Source: Dysgonomonas sp. (GTDB lineage: Bacteria > Bacteroidota > Bacteroidia > Bacteroidales > Dysgonomonadaceae). Taken from it: a DNA stretch of 12,104 bases. Below are positions 1 through 5,941 of this stretch, piece after piece. The stretch covers positions 1 to 12,104 of the forward strand of contig DQAM01000356.1 in assembly GCA_003523545.1 (NCBI GenBank), read 5' to 3'. The notes below the pieces were generated by a model, which worked only from the letters and a program-made list of their open reading frames with translations, searched no databases and was not told where the DNA came from. How positions within the stretch are numbered: the first letter of the stretch is position 1; each line of letters starts with the position of its first letter. Made by a program: the position numbers and the translations under genes.

Positions 1-114
1 AGCCCGTATACGGGTATCGTCTGTGATGTTGAAATCCGCATCGAGGGGTACATTAAAGTCCACTCTTACGAAAGCCTTCTTTCCGGCAAAGTTAAATTTG
101 TCAATTGTTACCAT
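1..114 (-). CDS. pgk: Phosphoglycerate kinase, N-terminal fragment cut by the window edge
   Basis: The reverse strand encodes 38 residues beginning [19 protein letters not shown] and continuing with FNVPLD and DDTRIRA. This is the signature start of phosphoglycerate kinase, including the RVDFNVPLD substrate-binding loop and the T-R-I-R-A stretch that contacts 3-phosphoglycerate. The enzyme transfers phosphate between 1,3-bisphosphoglycerate and ADP in cytoplasmic glycolysis. The start ATG is at 112-114, and the reading frame runs exactly to base 1, so the gene continues outside the window. It has its own -7 box upstream (178-185) and is not transcribed with the Nudix gene, which lies more than 280 bases away on the same strand. 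The identification rests on a short but very distinctive N-terminus. Confidence 0.93.
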   Translation of the reverse strand, partial: MVTIDKFNFAGKKAFVRVDFNVPLDADFNITDDTRIRA

Positions 115-177
115 GTCTTTTATATTTAGAATATTTAGATTTTCTGTTTCGCTTGTCCGGTATGCTCAAAAGCGACA

Positions 178-185
178 CAAAGATA
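178..185 (-). promoter_or_regulatory. Putative -7 box of the pgk promoter
   Basis: On the minus strand this reads TATCTTTG, a match to the Bacteroidetes -7 consensus TAnnTTTG. It predicts a start near base 171 and a 5' leader of roughly 57 nt before the pgk ATG. No convincing -33 TTTG is seen at the usual spacing. The rest of the 115-395 gap is AT-rich and holds no recognisable gene beyond a 16-codon reading frame at 313-363, discussed in the findings. Confidence 0.5.
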
Positions 186-395
186 CAAAATTATGTTATA
201 GAAATTTTTCTTATCCTGCAATTTATTATAACAAACCTAAAATCCCTAAAGACAAAGTTTTTAGAGATATATAATAATATTTAATTTACCGGATGAAGTA
301 AAATAAACAACCATGAAAAAATCTTTTTTTCCAGTGTACTTTTTTAGTAAAACAAAACTTTAATACAGCATTGTTTTTCTTTTCATTCTTTTTAC

Positions 396-1022
396 TTAGT
401 CCGCATATGCAGCTTTAGAGGGATCGTTTTGATACTCGTATGCCATATCGATATGGCTGCGGAGGGTTCTCTCTTCCGATAAGGGGGGAAGATTATCCTT
501 GGCAAAAAATCCACGGTCGAGAATATCGAAAGTATCGGTGAATGCGCCGCCTATCAGCCTGCACAATATAAATACTTTGTAAGCATAATGCGTATGCGGG
601 GGATGGGGATGGCACCGCTTGTCGAGTACAGCCAGGAGCCGTACCGGTTCTACATCGAGTCCGGTTTCTTCCTTTACTTCTTTCACTGCCACTTCCGAAG
701 GGGTAAAACCGACATCCGCCCAGCCGCCGGGCATAGCCCAGCCACCATCGGCACGCTCCTTTACGAGCAGTATTTCATCTTTATCATTAAACACCACGGC
801 ACGTATATCCACCTTAGGCGTAACATAGTCGTCTTCAACACGGAAAGACCCGGCTATTACCGACACCTCGTTTCCGGTAATAAGCGCAGTCATGCGGTCG
901 CTCAGATTTACCATCTCCTCATAACGCTCGCGGTCGTAATCATCTTCACTGTAAACAAGACCTGTCTGGGCCATTGCCCTGAGCCTTTTTGCTATCTCCA
1001 ATAATTCACGTTCTATTTTCAT
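396..1022 (-). CDS. Nudix hydrolase with N-terminal Nudix_N-type domain
   Basis: This 208-residue cytoplasmic protein should hydrolyse a nucleoside diphosphate linked to another moiety; the substrate (ADP-ribose, a CDP-alcohol or similar) cannot be told from sequence. Residues 1-65 form the helical N-terminal domain of YjhB-like Nudix enzymes (LLEIAKRLRAMAQTGLVYSEDDYDRERY region). The Nudix fold follows, with VDIRAVVFNDKDEILLVKE at 71-89, WAMPGGWAD at 95-103 and a Nudix box from G100 to L122. The metal-binding core KEVKEETGL (114-122) is intact, with Lys in place of the usual Arg, but the first Glu of the box is replaced by F106. A C-terminal region contains FDILDRGFF and a helix after PPLSEERT, typical of the subfamily. 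The gene starts 58 bases after the XRE-cupin gene on the same strand and no separate -7 box was seen, so co-transcription is likely. The regulator may respond to the same metabolite, but that is inference. Confidence 0.9.
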   Translation of the reverse strand: MKIERELLEIAKRLRAMAQTGLVYSEDDYDRERYEEMVNLSDRMTALITGNEVSVIAGSFRVEDDYVTPKVDIRAVVFNDKDEILLVKERADGGWAMPGGWADVGFTPSEVAVKEVKEETGLDVEPVRLLAVLDKRCHPHPPHTHYAYKVFILCRLIGGAFTDTFDILDRGFFAKDNLPPLSEERTLRSHIDMAYEYQNDPSKAAYAD

Positions 1023-1080
1023 CCCATTGGTTTCAATGCATAAAGAAACCGCTAAGATAAGATGTATATTTCAATCTTTA

Positions 1081-1659
1081 TCATACAGGAGTATAAATAA
1101 CCGCCAGAATCTTTGCACCGTTTTCACCGTGCGCATGCACATGGTGGGCCACTATAGAGTCGTAATATATGCTGTCGCCTTCCTCGAGCAGATAAACGTC
1201 GTCCCCGTACTGTATCTCGATTACTCCTTCGAGGCAGTATATGAATTCTTCACCTTCATGCGTAGACATAATAAAATCTACGTCTTCTTTATCCTTCTCG
1301 ATACGGATTATAAACGGCTCCATATGCCTGCCCGTTTTAGAAGAAGATAAAGAATAATAATCCATATGCCGGTGAGACGACTGGTCATTGGTAGAGAAGC
1401 TGGCTGATTTATCACACCGTTCTTTACGGCAGATGACAGGTCCCTGTTCGTCATAATCGTCGAGAAATGTTCCCGGTGCTACACCCAGCACCCGTGCTAT
1501 TTGGATGAGAGGTCCCAATGAGGGTATAATTCCGGTTTCTTCTATAGCCATGATTTGTTCCTGTCCGAGTCCCGAACGCCTGGCTATTTCCTCTGTAGAA
1601 ATTGATTTCAGTTCGCGCAGTTGTTTTATCCGGACTCCTATGTTTTTCTTCGTTTTCAT
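1081..1659 (-). CDS. XRE-family HTH regulator with C-terminal cupin domain
   Basis: This 192-residue transcription factor combines a DNA-binding and a ligand-binding domain. Residues 6-66 are an XRE/lambda-repressor helix-turn-helix (IGVRIKQLRELKSISTEEIA, then RRSGLGQEQIMAIEETG and IPSLGPLIQIARVLGV). A linker of about 40 polar residues follows, then a cupin_2 barrel from about 112 to 190. Cupin motif 1 is STHEGEEFIYCLEGVIEIQYG, with H134, E138 and G145. Motif 2 is GDSIYYDSIVAHHVHAHG, with H172/H173. The first HxH pair of classical cupins is reduced to HEGEE, as in other regulators of this type, so metal binding is uncertain. The start at 1659 sits 25 bases after the start site predicted from a -7 box at 1691-1698. 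It is divergent from a small lipoprotein gene and probably leads an operon with the Nudix gene. The ligand is unknown. Confidence 0.9.
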   Translation of the reverse strand: MKTKKNIGVRIKQLRELKSISTEEIARRSGLGQEQIMAIEETGIIPSLGPLIQIARVLGVAPGTFLDDYDEQGPVICRKERCDKSASFSTNDQSSHRHMDYYSLSSSKTGRHMEPFIIRIEKDKEDVDFIMSTHEGEEFIYCLEGVIEIQYGDDVYLLEEGDSIYYDSIVAHHVHAHGENGAKILAVIYTPV

Positions 1660-1690
1660 AATATTATCAGAGGTATTAAAGTCCTATGTC

Positions 1691-1698
1691 CAAATATA
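1691..1698 (-). promoter_or_regulatory. Putative -7 box for the XRE-cupin gene
   Basis: The minus strand reads TATATTTG, matching TAnnTTTG. It lies 32 bases upstream of the ATG at 1659, giving a predicted leader of about 25 nt. No clear -33 element is visible at the usual distance. Confidence 0.5.
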
Positions 1699-1812
1699 AA
1701 TAAAAAAACGACATACAGGTGTAGATTCCTGCTCATTTTGCTGAAAAAGACTTTTTTATTGAAAAAGTTAACCTTTATACATGATTATTTCTCGTTTGTT
1801 CCTATAAAAATG

Positions 1813-1820
1813 TACTTTTG
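1813..1820 (+). promoter_or_regulatory. Putative -7 box for the small lipoprotein gene
   Basis: TACTTTTG matches TAnnTTTG and is 28 bases before the ATG at 1849, predicting a leader of about 22 nt. A TTTG at 1795-1798 is nearby but only 14 bases away, shorter than the usual -33/-7 spacing, so it is not claimed as the -33 box. This promoter and the one at 1691-1698 are divergent. Confidence 0.5.
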
Positions 1821-1848
1821 TTTCTCAAATATTTATATACAAAAAGTC

Positions 1849-2253
1849 ATGAAAAATCTTTTAGGATATTTTATCCGTCCTCTAATAATAGTATGTGTTG
1901 CCACTCTTTTCGTTAGCTGTAAAGAAAAACAGAACAAAGATAAAGATATTGAAGATGGATTAGTCATTACAGCAAAACAGCTGAATGACAAAGCTCCTTT
2001 CATGATAGATCAGGTAACACGCATAGATTCTACCGTTGTAAAAAACAAGGAGATGATTTCCTATTACAGCATACTTGCCGATACTAAAGGCGTGGATAAA
2101 AACACAATTAAAGACGTCCTCATAAAGAGCATGAGAACAAATCCCGAAACAGCAGCTTTATCAGAATCAGATGTAAAATTTACATTTATTTACAGGGATT
2201 CGATCGGCCGGCATTTTTATACGACCAGCATCCAGTCCCCCGATCTGAAATAA
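1849..2253 (+). CDS. Small lipoprotein of unknown function
   Basis: The protein has 134 residues and is not recognised. It begins MKNLLGYFIRPLIIVCVATL, a signal peptide with a basic start and hydrophobic core, ending in FVSC with the lipid-modified Cys at position 24. A charged linker (KEKQNKDKD) follows, as often seen in Bacteroidota lipoproteins. The mature part of about 110 residues is mixed alpha/beta: residues 38-50 resemble a short strand and linker, 53-80 include a segment with QVTRIDSTVVKNKEMISYYSI, 85-97 a helix, and 108-128 two strands (VKFTFIYRDSIGRHFYTT). The pattern resembles the periplasmic 'two-helix plus sheet' small-domain lipoproteins of this phylum, with no catalytic motif. 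The reading frame is open upstream to 1621, but the promoter, signal peptide and lipobox fix the ATG at 1849. It is monocistronic: its own promoter precedes it and a strong terminator follows. Confidence 0.8.
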   Translation: MKNLLGYFIRPLIIVCVATLFVSCKEKQNKDKDIEDGLVITAKQLNDKAPFMIDQVTRIDSTVVKNKEMISYYSILADTKGVDKNTIKDVLIKSMRTNPETAALSESDVKFTFIYRDSIGRHFYTTSIQSPDLK

Positions 2254-2270
2254 AACATGCATATAATAGA

Positions 2271-2302
2271 AACGGATGCTTTTAAGGAGCATCCGTTTTT
2301 TT
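2271..2302 (+). terminator. Rho-independent terminator of the lipoprotein gene
   Basis: A perfect 10-bp stem pairs AACGGATGCT (2271-2280) with AGCATCCGTT (2288-2297) across a 7-base loop. It ends in a run of seven T (2296-2302), and begins 17 bases after the lipoprotein stop codon. Confidence 0.9.
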
Positions 2303-2629
2303 ATCTCATTGTGCCTGCAAATATTTTCAATCTTAAAAAAACATGGAGTTGGCCTTTTCAGATCGATATGCAAATATTTTCAAATAACTTATTTTAATAA
2401 TAATACAGGCCAGCTCCATGTCAAAAAGCACTAACTAAACTAATTAATCAGAAAAACACCGGTTTCCCTTCACAGAAACAAGCGTGTATTATAATCATAT
2501 ATATAATAACCTTCCAATCTTAGTCTCTTACTATATAAACAAAATTAAACTATAAATTGATTTAGTAAATCAAGGTAAAATGTAATTAATTATATGGGAT
2601 GTATATATTATCGGAAAAAGAAAAGATGT
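2303..2629. other. Structured non-coding stretch upstream of the M49 peptidase
   Basis: No gene is supported here. The left half holds two copies of GCAAATATTTTCAA (2317-2330 and 2370-2383). The right copy lies inside the loop of a long inverted repeat: 2341-2354 pairs with 2408-2421 over 14 positions with a single G-U pair and a 53-base loop. A run of seven A (2335-2341) precedes the left arm, and CACTAACTAA (2429-2438) follows the right arm, a layout that recurs near 5122-5170. The rest (2450-2629) is AT-rich with no feature I can name. The stretch may be an untranslated RNA or a remnant leader; neither is shown. Confidence 0.5.
2341..2421. repeat. Long inverted repeat, 14-bp arms
   Basis: ACATGGAGTTGGCC (2341-2354) and GGCCAGCTCCATGT (2408-2421) are complementary except at one position, which is a U-G pair in plus-strand RNA and an A-C mismatch in minus-strand RNA. 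That slightly favours a plus-strand transcript. The loop is AT-rich and contains one copy of the 14-bp direct repeat. Confidence 0.7.
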
Positions 2630-2637
2630 TAACTTTG
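2630..2637 (+). promoter_or_regulatory. Putative -7 box for the M49 peptidase gene
   Basis: TAACTTTG matches TAnnTTTG and lies 44 bases before the ATG at 2682, giving a predicted leader of about 38 nt. No clear -33 TTTG is seen. Confidence 0.5.
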
Positions 2638-2681
2638 TCAGCTGATATCTTCCTGAACAAAAATAGATAAATATACATAAC

Positions 2682-4766
2682 ATGAAGAAAAAAATAATAA
2701 TGGCAATGACAGGACTGTCTTTAATGCTGAGCAGTTGCGGTGGAGATAAGACCACGCAGCAGGCAGGACAAACGGTAAACGATGATTTTGTGTATGAAGT
2801 GGACGAATTTGCAGACCTGCAGATTCTGCGTTATCAGGTACCCGGATTCGAGTCGCTGAGCCTCGGGCAGAAGGAGATGATATATTATCTTTCGCAGGCC
2901 GCCATCGAGGGACGCGATATCCTTTTCGACCAGAACAATAAATACAATCTGGCCATCCGCCGTACGCTGGAAGCGATTTACGAAAATTACAAGGGAGATA
3001 AATCGACGAACGATTACAAGGAATTTGAGGTTTATCTCAAGCGTGTGTGGTTCTCGAATGGCATCCACCACCATTACGGTGAAGAAAAGTTCCTGCCGGG
3101 ATTTTCCAAAGAATTCTTTGCAGAGCAGGTAAGGGCACTTCCCGACAGCATCATACTGCGTGATTACTGGATGAGCGAAGGGGAATACATGTCTGCTGAC
3201 AATTTCATACAAATGATCACGCCTGTCATGTTCGATCCGAATGTGATGAGTAAGAAAGTAAACCAGGCATCGGGAGTCGATTTGATACAGACCTCTGCAA
3301 ATAACTATTATGGGGACGGTGTAAGCCAGAAAGAAGTAGAAGCATTCTATGCAAAAATGAAAAACCCGAACGATTCGCAGCCCATCATGTACGGCATGAA
3401 CAGCCGTCTGGTAAAATCCGGTAACGGACTGAAGGAAGAAGTCTGGAAAATCGGAGGTTTGTATTCACCTGCTATAGAAAGAATTGTCGGCTGGCTGGAA
3501 AAAGCAAAAGCTGCAGCCGAAAATGATGCACAAAAGAAAGTGATCGACAAGCTGGTATCGTTCTATAAAACAGGCGACCTGAAGACCTTTGATGAATATT
3601 CTATCTCGTGGGTACAGGATTCTTTGTCGCGTATCGATTTCGTGAACGGCTTTATAGAAAGTTACGGTGATCCGCTTGGAATGAAAGCAAGCTGGGAATC
3701 CATCGTAAACTTTAAAGACCTTGAAGCGACTAAACGTACTGAAATAATAAGCAGCAATGCACAGTGGTTTGAAGATAATTCGCCGGTAGACCCCAAATAC
3801 CGCAAAGAAGAGGTAAAAGGCGTAACTGCTAAGGTAATAACTGCAGCACAACTGGGTGGAGACTGTTACCCGGCTACACCGATAGGCGTGAACCTCCCCA
3901 ATTCGAACTGGATACGTAAAGATTACGGTTCTAAATCAGTGACTATCGAGAATATCATGCAGGCATATGACCGGGCAGCCGAACACGGCGGATTCAACGA
4001 GGAATTTGTATGGTCTCAGGCTGAACTCAACCTGCTGCATAATTATGGATTCATCACAGATGTTCTCCACACAGACCTGCATGAAATATTGGGACACGGA
4101 TCGGGACAGCTTATGCCCGGTGTAGATCCGGATGCCCTGAAAGAAAACGGCTCTACTATCGAAGAATCTCGTGCCGACCTGTTCGGGCTGTATTATATAG
4201 CTGATCCTAAACTATTGGAACTGGGTATAATTCCTGATGCAGATGCATACAAGGCCGAGTATTACCGCTTCATGATGAACGGGCTGATGACTCAATTGAC
4301 CCGCATAGAAGCCGGAAAAGACGTAGAAGAGGCACACATGCGCAACCGCCAGCTTATAGCACGCTGGGTATATGAAAAAGGTAAAGCTGACAATGTAGTT
4401 GAATTTAAACAACGCGATGGTAAAACATTCGTCGTAATAAACGATTATGCAAAACTCCGCAGCCTTTTCGGACAGCTGCTTGCCGAAATACAACGCATAA
4501 AATCGGAAGGCGATTATGAAGGAGGGAAAAAACTGGTAGAAGATTATGCTGTTAAAGTAGACCAGAACCTTCATAATGAAGTGCTCGAACGCTATGCCAA
4601 ATTAAACCTGAAACCATACAAGGGATTTGTAAACCCTGTTTATGAACTGGTAACCGACAAAGATGGTAAAATTACCGATGTAAAAGTTTCTTACGACGAA
4701 GGTTATGCAGAGCAGATGATGCGTTATTCGAAACAGCATTCTTGGCTTCCTACTTATAACTGGTAA
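2682..4766 (+). CDS. Dipeptidyl peptidase III (family M49), predicted lipoprotein
   Basis: This 694-residue zinc metallopeptidase should remove dipeptides from the N-terminus of short peptides. It starts with a lipoprotein signal (MKKKIIMAMTGLSLMLSSC, Cys19), so it is exported and lipid-anchored. The M49 hallmarks are present: HEILGH at 467-472, supplying zinc ligands H467 and H472 and catalytic Glu468; and EESRAD at 494-499, supplying the third ligand E495. The spacing between H467 and E495 (28 residues) is that of short bacterial DPP III, as in the Bacteroides thetaiotaomicron enzyme, rather than the longer spacing of the human protein. The upstream GGDCYPATPIGVNLPNSNW segment (392-410) and RNRQLIARW (554-562) are also typical. 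Length is normal for a bacterial M49 lipoprotein. Such genes are sometimes mislabelled 'dihydrofolate reductase'; nothing here supports that. It appears monocistronic, with its own -7 box and a repeat-rich gap after it, and likely helps the cell use peptides. Confidence 0.95.
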   Translation: MKKKIIMAMTGLSLMLSSCGGDKTTQQAGQTVNDDFVYEVDEFADLQILRYQVPGFESLSLGQKEMIYYLSQAAIEGRDILFDQNNKYNLAIRRTLEAIYENYKGDKSTNDYKEFEVYLKRVWFSNGIHHHYGEEKFLPGFSKEFFAEQVRALPDSIILRDYWMSEGEYMSADNFIQMITPVMFDPNVMSKKVNQASGVDLIQTSANNYYGDGVSQKEVEAFYAKMKNPNDSQPIMYGMNSRLVKSGNGLKEEVWKIGGLYSPAIERIVGWLEKAKAAAENDAQKKVIDKLVSFYKTGDLKTFDEYSISWVQDSLSRIDFVNGFIESYGDPLGMKASWESIVNFKDLEATKRTEIISSNAQWFEDNSPVDPKYRKEEVKGVTAKVITAAQLGGDCYPATPIGVNLPNSNWIRKDYGSKSVTIENIMQAYDRAAEHGGFNEEFVWSQAELNLLHNYGFITDVLHTDLHEILGHGSGQLMPGVDPDALKENGSTIEESRADLFGLYYIADPKLLELGIIPDADAYKAEYYRFMMNGLMTQLTRIEAGKDVEEAHMRNRQLIARWVYEKGKADNVVEFKQRDGKTFVVINDYAKLRSLFGQLLAEIQRIKSEGDYEGGKKLVEDYAVKVDQNLHNEVLERYAKLNLKPYKGFVNPVYELVTDKDGKITDVKVSYDEGYAEQMMRYSKQHSWLPTYNW

Positions 4767-4798
4767 AAAGCAATAGTCCTTTAAAAGCATATGGGTAT

Positions 4799-4846
4799 GG
4801 ACAGGTTTATAACCTGTCCGTATTTGGGACGGTTACGAACCGTCCC
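4799..4846. repeat. Two related tandem hairpins after the M49 gene
   Basis: GGACAGGTT (4799-4807) pairs with AACCTGTCC (4811-4819) around TAT. Six bases later GGGACGGTT (4826-4834) pairs with AACCGTCCC (4838-4846) around ACG. Both are perfect 9-bp stems with 3-base loops and share the GGAC-GGTT/AACC-GTCC core, so they look like two copies of one dispersed palindromic unit. No T-run follows either, so they are not classical terminators, although they could still stop or stabilise the 3' end of the peptidase mRNA 33 bases after its stop codon. Confidence 0.75.
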
Positions 4847-4910
4847 CTACAATTATATACAAAACGAATGTTTTCAATATGCAGAACTAAATATTAATCC
4901 GATAGATCTA

Positions 4911-5093
4911 AAGGGACTGTCCAAAAAGTAATATCACACTATCAAAGTGTTATCATTATTGTCATTGAGTCGTCTGCACTCCTCCAACGTTGTTTCTGAA
5001 TGAAATGAAGAATCTGGATACATAAAAAACAGATGTTTCACTTCGTTCAACATGACAAGAAGATAGTCAAGAATACTTTTTAGACAGCCCCTT
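4911..5093. mobile_element. MITE-like non-autonomous element, 183 bp
   Basis: The ends are 20-bp terminal inverted repeats: AAGGGACTGTCCAAAAAGTA on the left (4911-4930), and the complement of 5074-5093, AAGGGGCTGTCTAAAAAGTA, on the right. They match at 18 of 20 positions. The interior has no coding capacity but contains a second inverted repeat: TTGTCAT near 4969 against ATGACAA near 5052, and an imperfect stem between TCTGAATGAAATGAAGAATC and CAGATGTTTCACTTCGTTCA. Small size, terminal repeats and lack of a transposase are those of a miniature inverted-repeat element mobilised in trans. The parent insertion-sequence family was not identified, and no clear target-site duplication is visible. 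Confidence 0.7.
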
Positions 5094-5121
5094 ATTCTTT
5101 ACCCACACCACATATAGGCAT

Positions 5122-5151
5122 AAAAAAAGTCCGGTATCTCGCGACACCGGA
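5122..5151 (-). terminator. Orphan minus-strand intrinsic terminator with GNRA loop
   Basis: On the minus strand the arms CCGGTGTC (5150-5143) and GATACCGG (5138-5131) form an 8-bp stem with one G-U pair, closed by the tetraloop GCGA (5142-5139). Seven T in a row follow after AC (complement of 5122-5128). In plus-strand RNA the G-U pair becomes A-C, the loop is not GNRA, and no T-run follows, so the minus direction is favoured. No minus-strand gene is known upstream of it. Confidence 0.6.
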
Positions 5152-5160
5152 ACCTCTAAA

Positions 5161-5179
5161 CACTAACTAACACTAACCT
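5161..5179. other. CACTAACTAA-type motif shared by two gaps
   Basis: CACTAACTAACACTAACCT lies ten bases beyond the hairpin at 5131-5150. The gap before the M49 gene has a comparable CACTAACTAAACTAATTAA at 2429-2447, also just beyond a hairpin preceded by seven A. A 14-codon reading frame (5199-5243, MKKPFFAFIIYIDS) follows; it resembles the beginning of a signal peptide and could be a remnant, but is not called as a gene. Confidence 0.4.
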
Positions 5180-5264
5180 AAAAAAGTAAAATTCATTTAT
5201 GAAAAAACCTTTTTTTGCTTTTATTATATATATAGACTCGTAAAAATTAAAAAGGTTTATTCGG

Positions 5265-5289
5265 ATAATGAATTTGTTACATTCATTAT
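5265..5289. promoter_or_regulatory. Inverted repeat, candidate operator of the LuxR/di-iron operon
   Basis: ATAATGAAT (5265-5273) and ATTCATTAT (5281-5289) are perfect 9-bp arms separated by 7 bases. The repeat overlaps the TTTG (5273-5276) proposed as the -33 box. A dimeric regulator bound here would compete with or assist RNA polymerase. The LuxR protein encoded 53 bases downstream is the obvious candidate, by inference only. Confidence 0.45.
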
Positions 5290-5304
5290 TATTTACGTTC
5301 TTTG
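5273..5304 (+). promoter_or_regulatory. Putative promoter of the LuxR/di-iron operon
   Basis: TTTG at 5273-5276 and GTTCTTTG at 5297-5304 are separated by 20 bases, the spacing expected for Bacteroidetes -33 and -7 elements. The -7 element matches TAnnTTTG only in its TTTG half. The predicted start is near 5311, giving a leader of about 30 nt. Confidence 0.4.
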
Positions 5305-5341
5305 CATTATAAAGAATCATTCCAAATAAGAAAAGAAACGG

Positions 5342-5941
5342 ATGGGTAATTCGGGTAAGATTTTAGCAGTTGCCGAAACTTCATATATCATTCGAAAAGG
5401 GCTTGTATACACACTTTCTCAATCGCCGAATGTAGCAAAAGTAATAGAGTTGAAAGAACTCGAAGACATCAACTACCAATTGAGCATATTAAGCCCCGAT
5501 GCATTGGTGATAAATCCCATGCTGCTGGGACATATGCACAAAGGAGATGTCAAGAATCAACTCAGCCTATCGAAGAACATACCCGTGATAGCATTGGTAT
5601 ACAACATGATAGACGAACGCATGTACCAGTCGTACGACGGAGTAATCAGGATCAACGATTCGGAAAGCAAACTGGAAGAAGTATTGACCGAATGCCTTTA
5701 CAAGGAAAAGCAGAAGACAAACGACCAGGAAGAACTGAGCGACAGGGAAAAAGAAATACTGATAAGCATTGTTAAAGGGATGAGCAATAAGGAAATAGCC
5801 GAGTACCACAATATATCGATACATACGGTTATTACGCACAGACGGAATATCGGCCGTAAGCTCGAAATCCATAGTGTTTCGGGACTTACAATCTATGCTA
5901 TTTTAAATAAACTGGTGGACATAAAAGATATAGAATTATGA
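5342..5941 (+). CDS. LuxR-type regulator with a degenerate receiver domain
   Basis: This is a 199-residue DNA-binding protein. Residues 5-118 align with a response-regulator receiver, but the phosphorylation site is gone. The usual acidic pair near the N-terminus is replaced by AETS (11-14). The phosphoacceptor Asp after PDALVI is Asn58. The conserved Lys of the KDS motif is replaced in VIRINDS (101-107). Control by a histidine kinase is therefore unlikely. Residues 132-192 are a complete LuxR/FixJ helix-turn-helix (ELSDREKEILISIVKGMSNK, then EIAEYHNISIHTVITHRRNI). Its stop codon overlaps the start of the di-iron protein gene in ATGA (5938-5941), so the two are translationally coupled and probably work together. 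The N-terminal domain might receive a signal by protein contact, perhaps from the di-iron partner; this is inference. Low similarity at the N-terminus leaves the receiver assignment less certain than the HTH. Confidence 0.88.
   Translation: MGNSGKILAVAETSYIIRKGLVYTLSQSPNVAKVIELKELEDINYQLSILSPDALVINPMLLGHMHKGDVKNQLSLSKNIPVIALVYNMIDERMYQSYDGVIRINDSESKLEEVLTECLYKEKQKTNDQEELSDREKEILISIVKGMSNKEIAEYHNISIHTVITHRRNIGRKLEIHSVSGLTIYAILNKLVDIKDIEL

Noticed and set aside
23..274. 83-codon plus-strand frame at the left edge
   Set aside because: It is antisense to the pgk start and its promoter, with composition typical of an AT-rich leader rather than a protein.
588..1004. 138-codon plus-strand reading frame antisense to the Nudix gene
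   Set aside because: A shadow of a well-supported gene with no recognisable domain; the same applies to the long antisense frames within the M49, amylase, LuxR and AraC genes.
1621..1848. Upstream in-frame extension of the small lipoprotein (open from 1621)
   Set aside because: The signal peptide and lipobox begin at the ATG at 1849, and a -7 box lies at 1813-1820; the extension would run antisense into the XRE gene's start.
4799..5093. CRISPR array
   Set aside because: The repeated units are inverted hairpins and a MITE-like element, not regularly spaced direct repeats with unique spacers.
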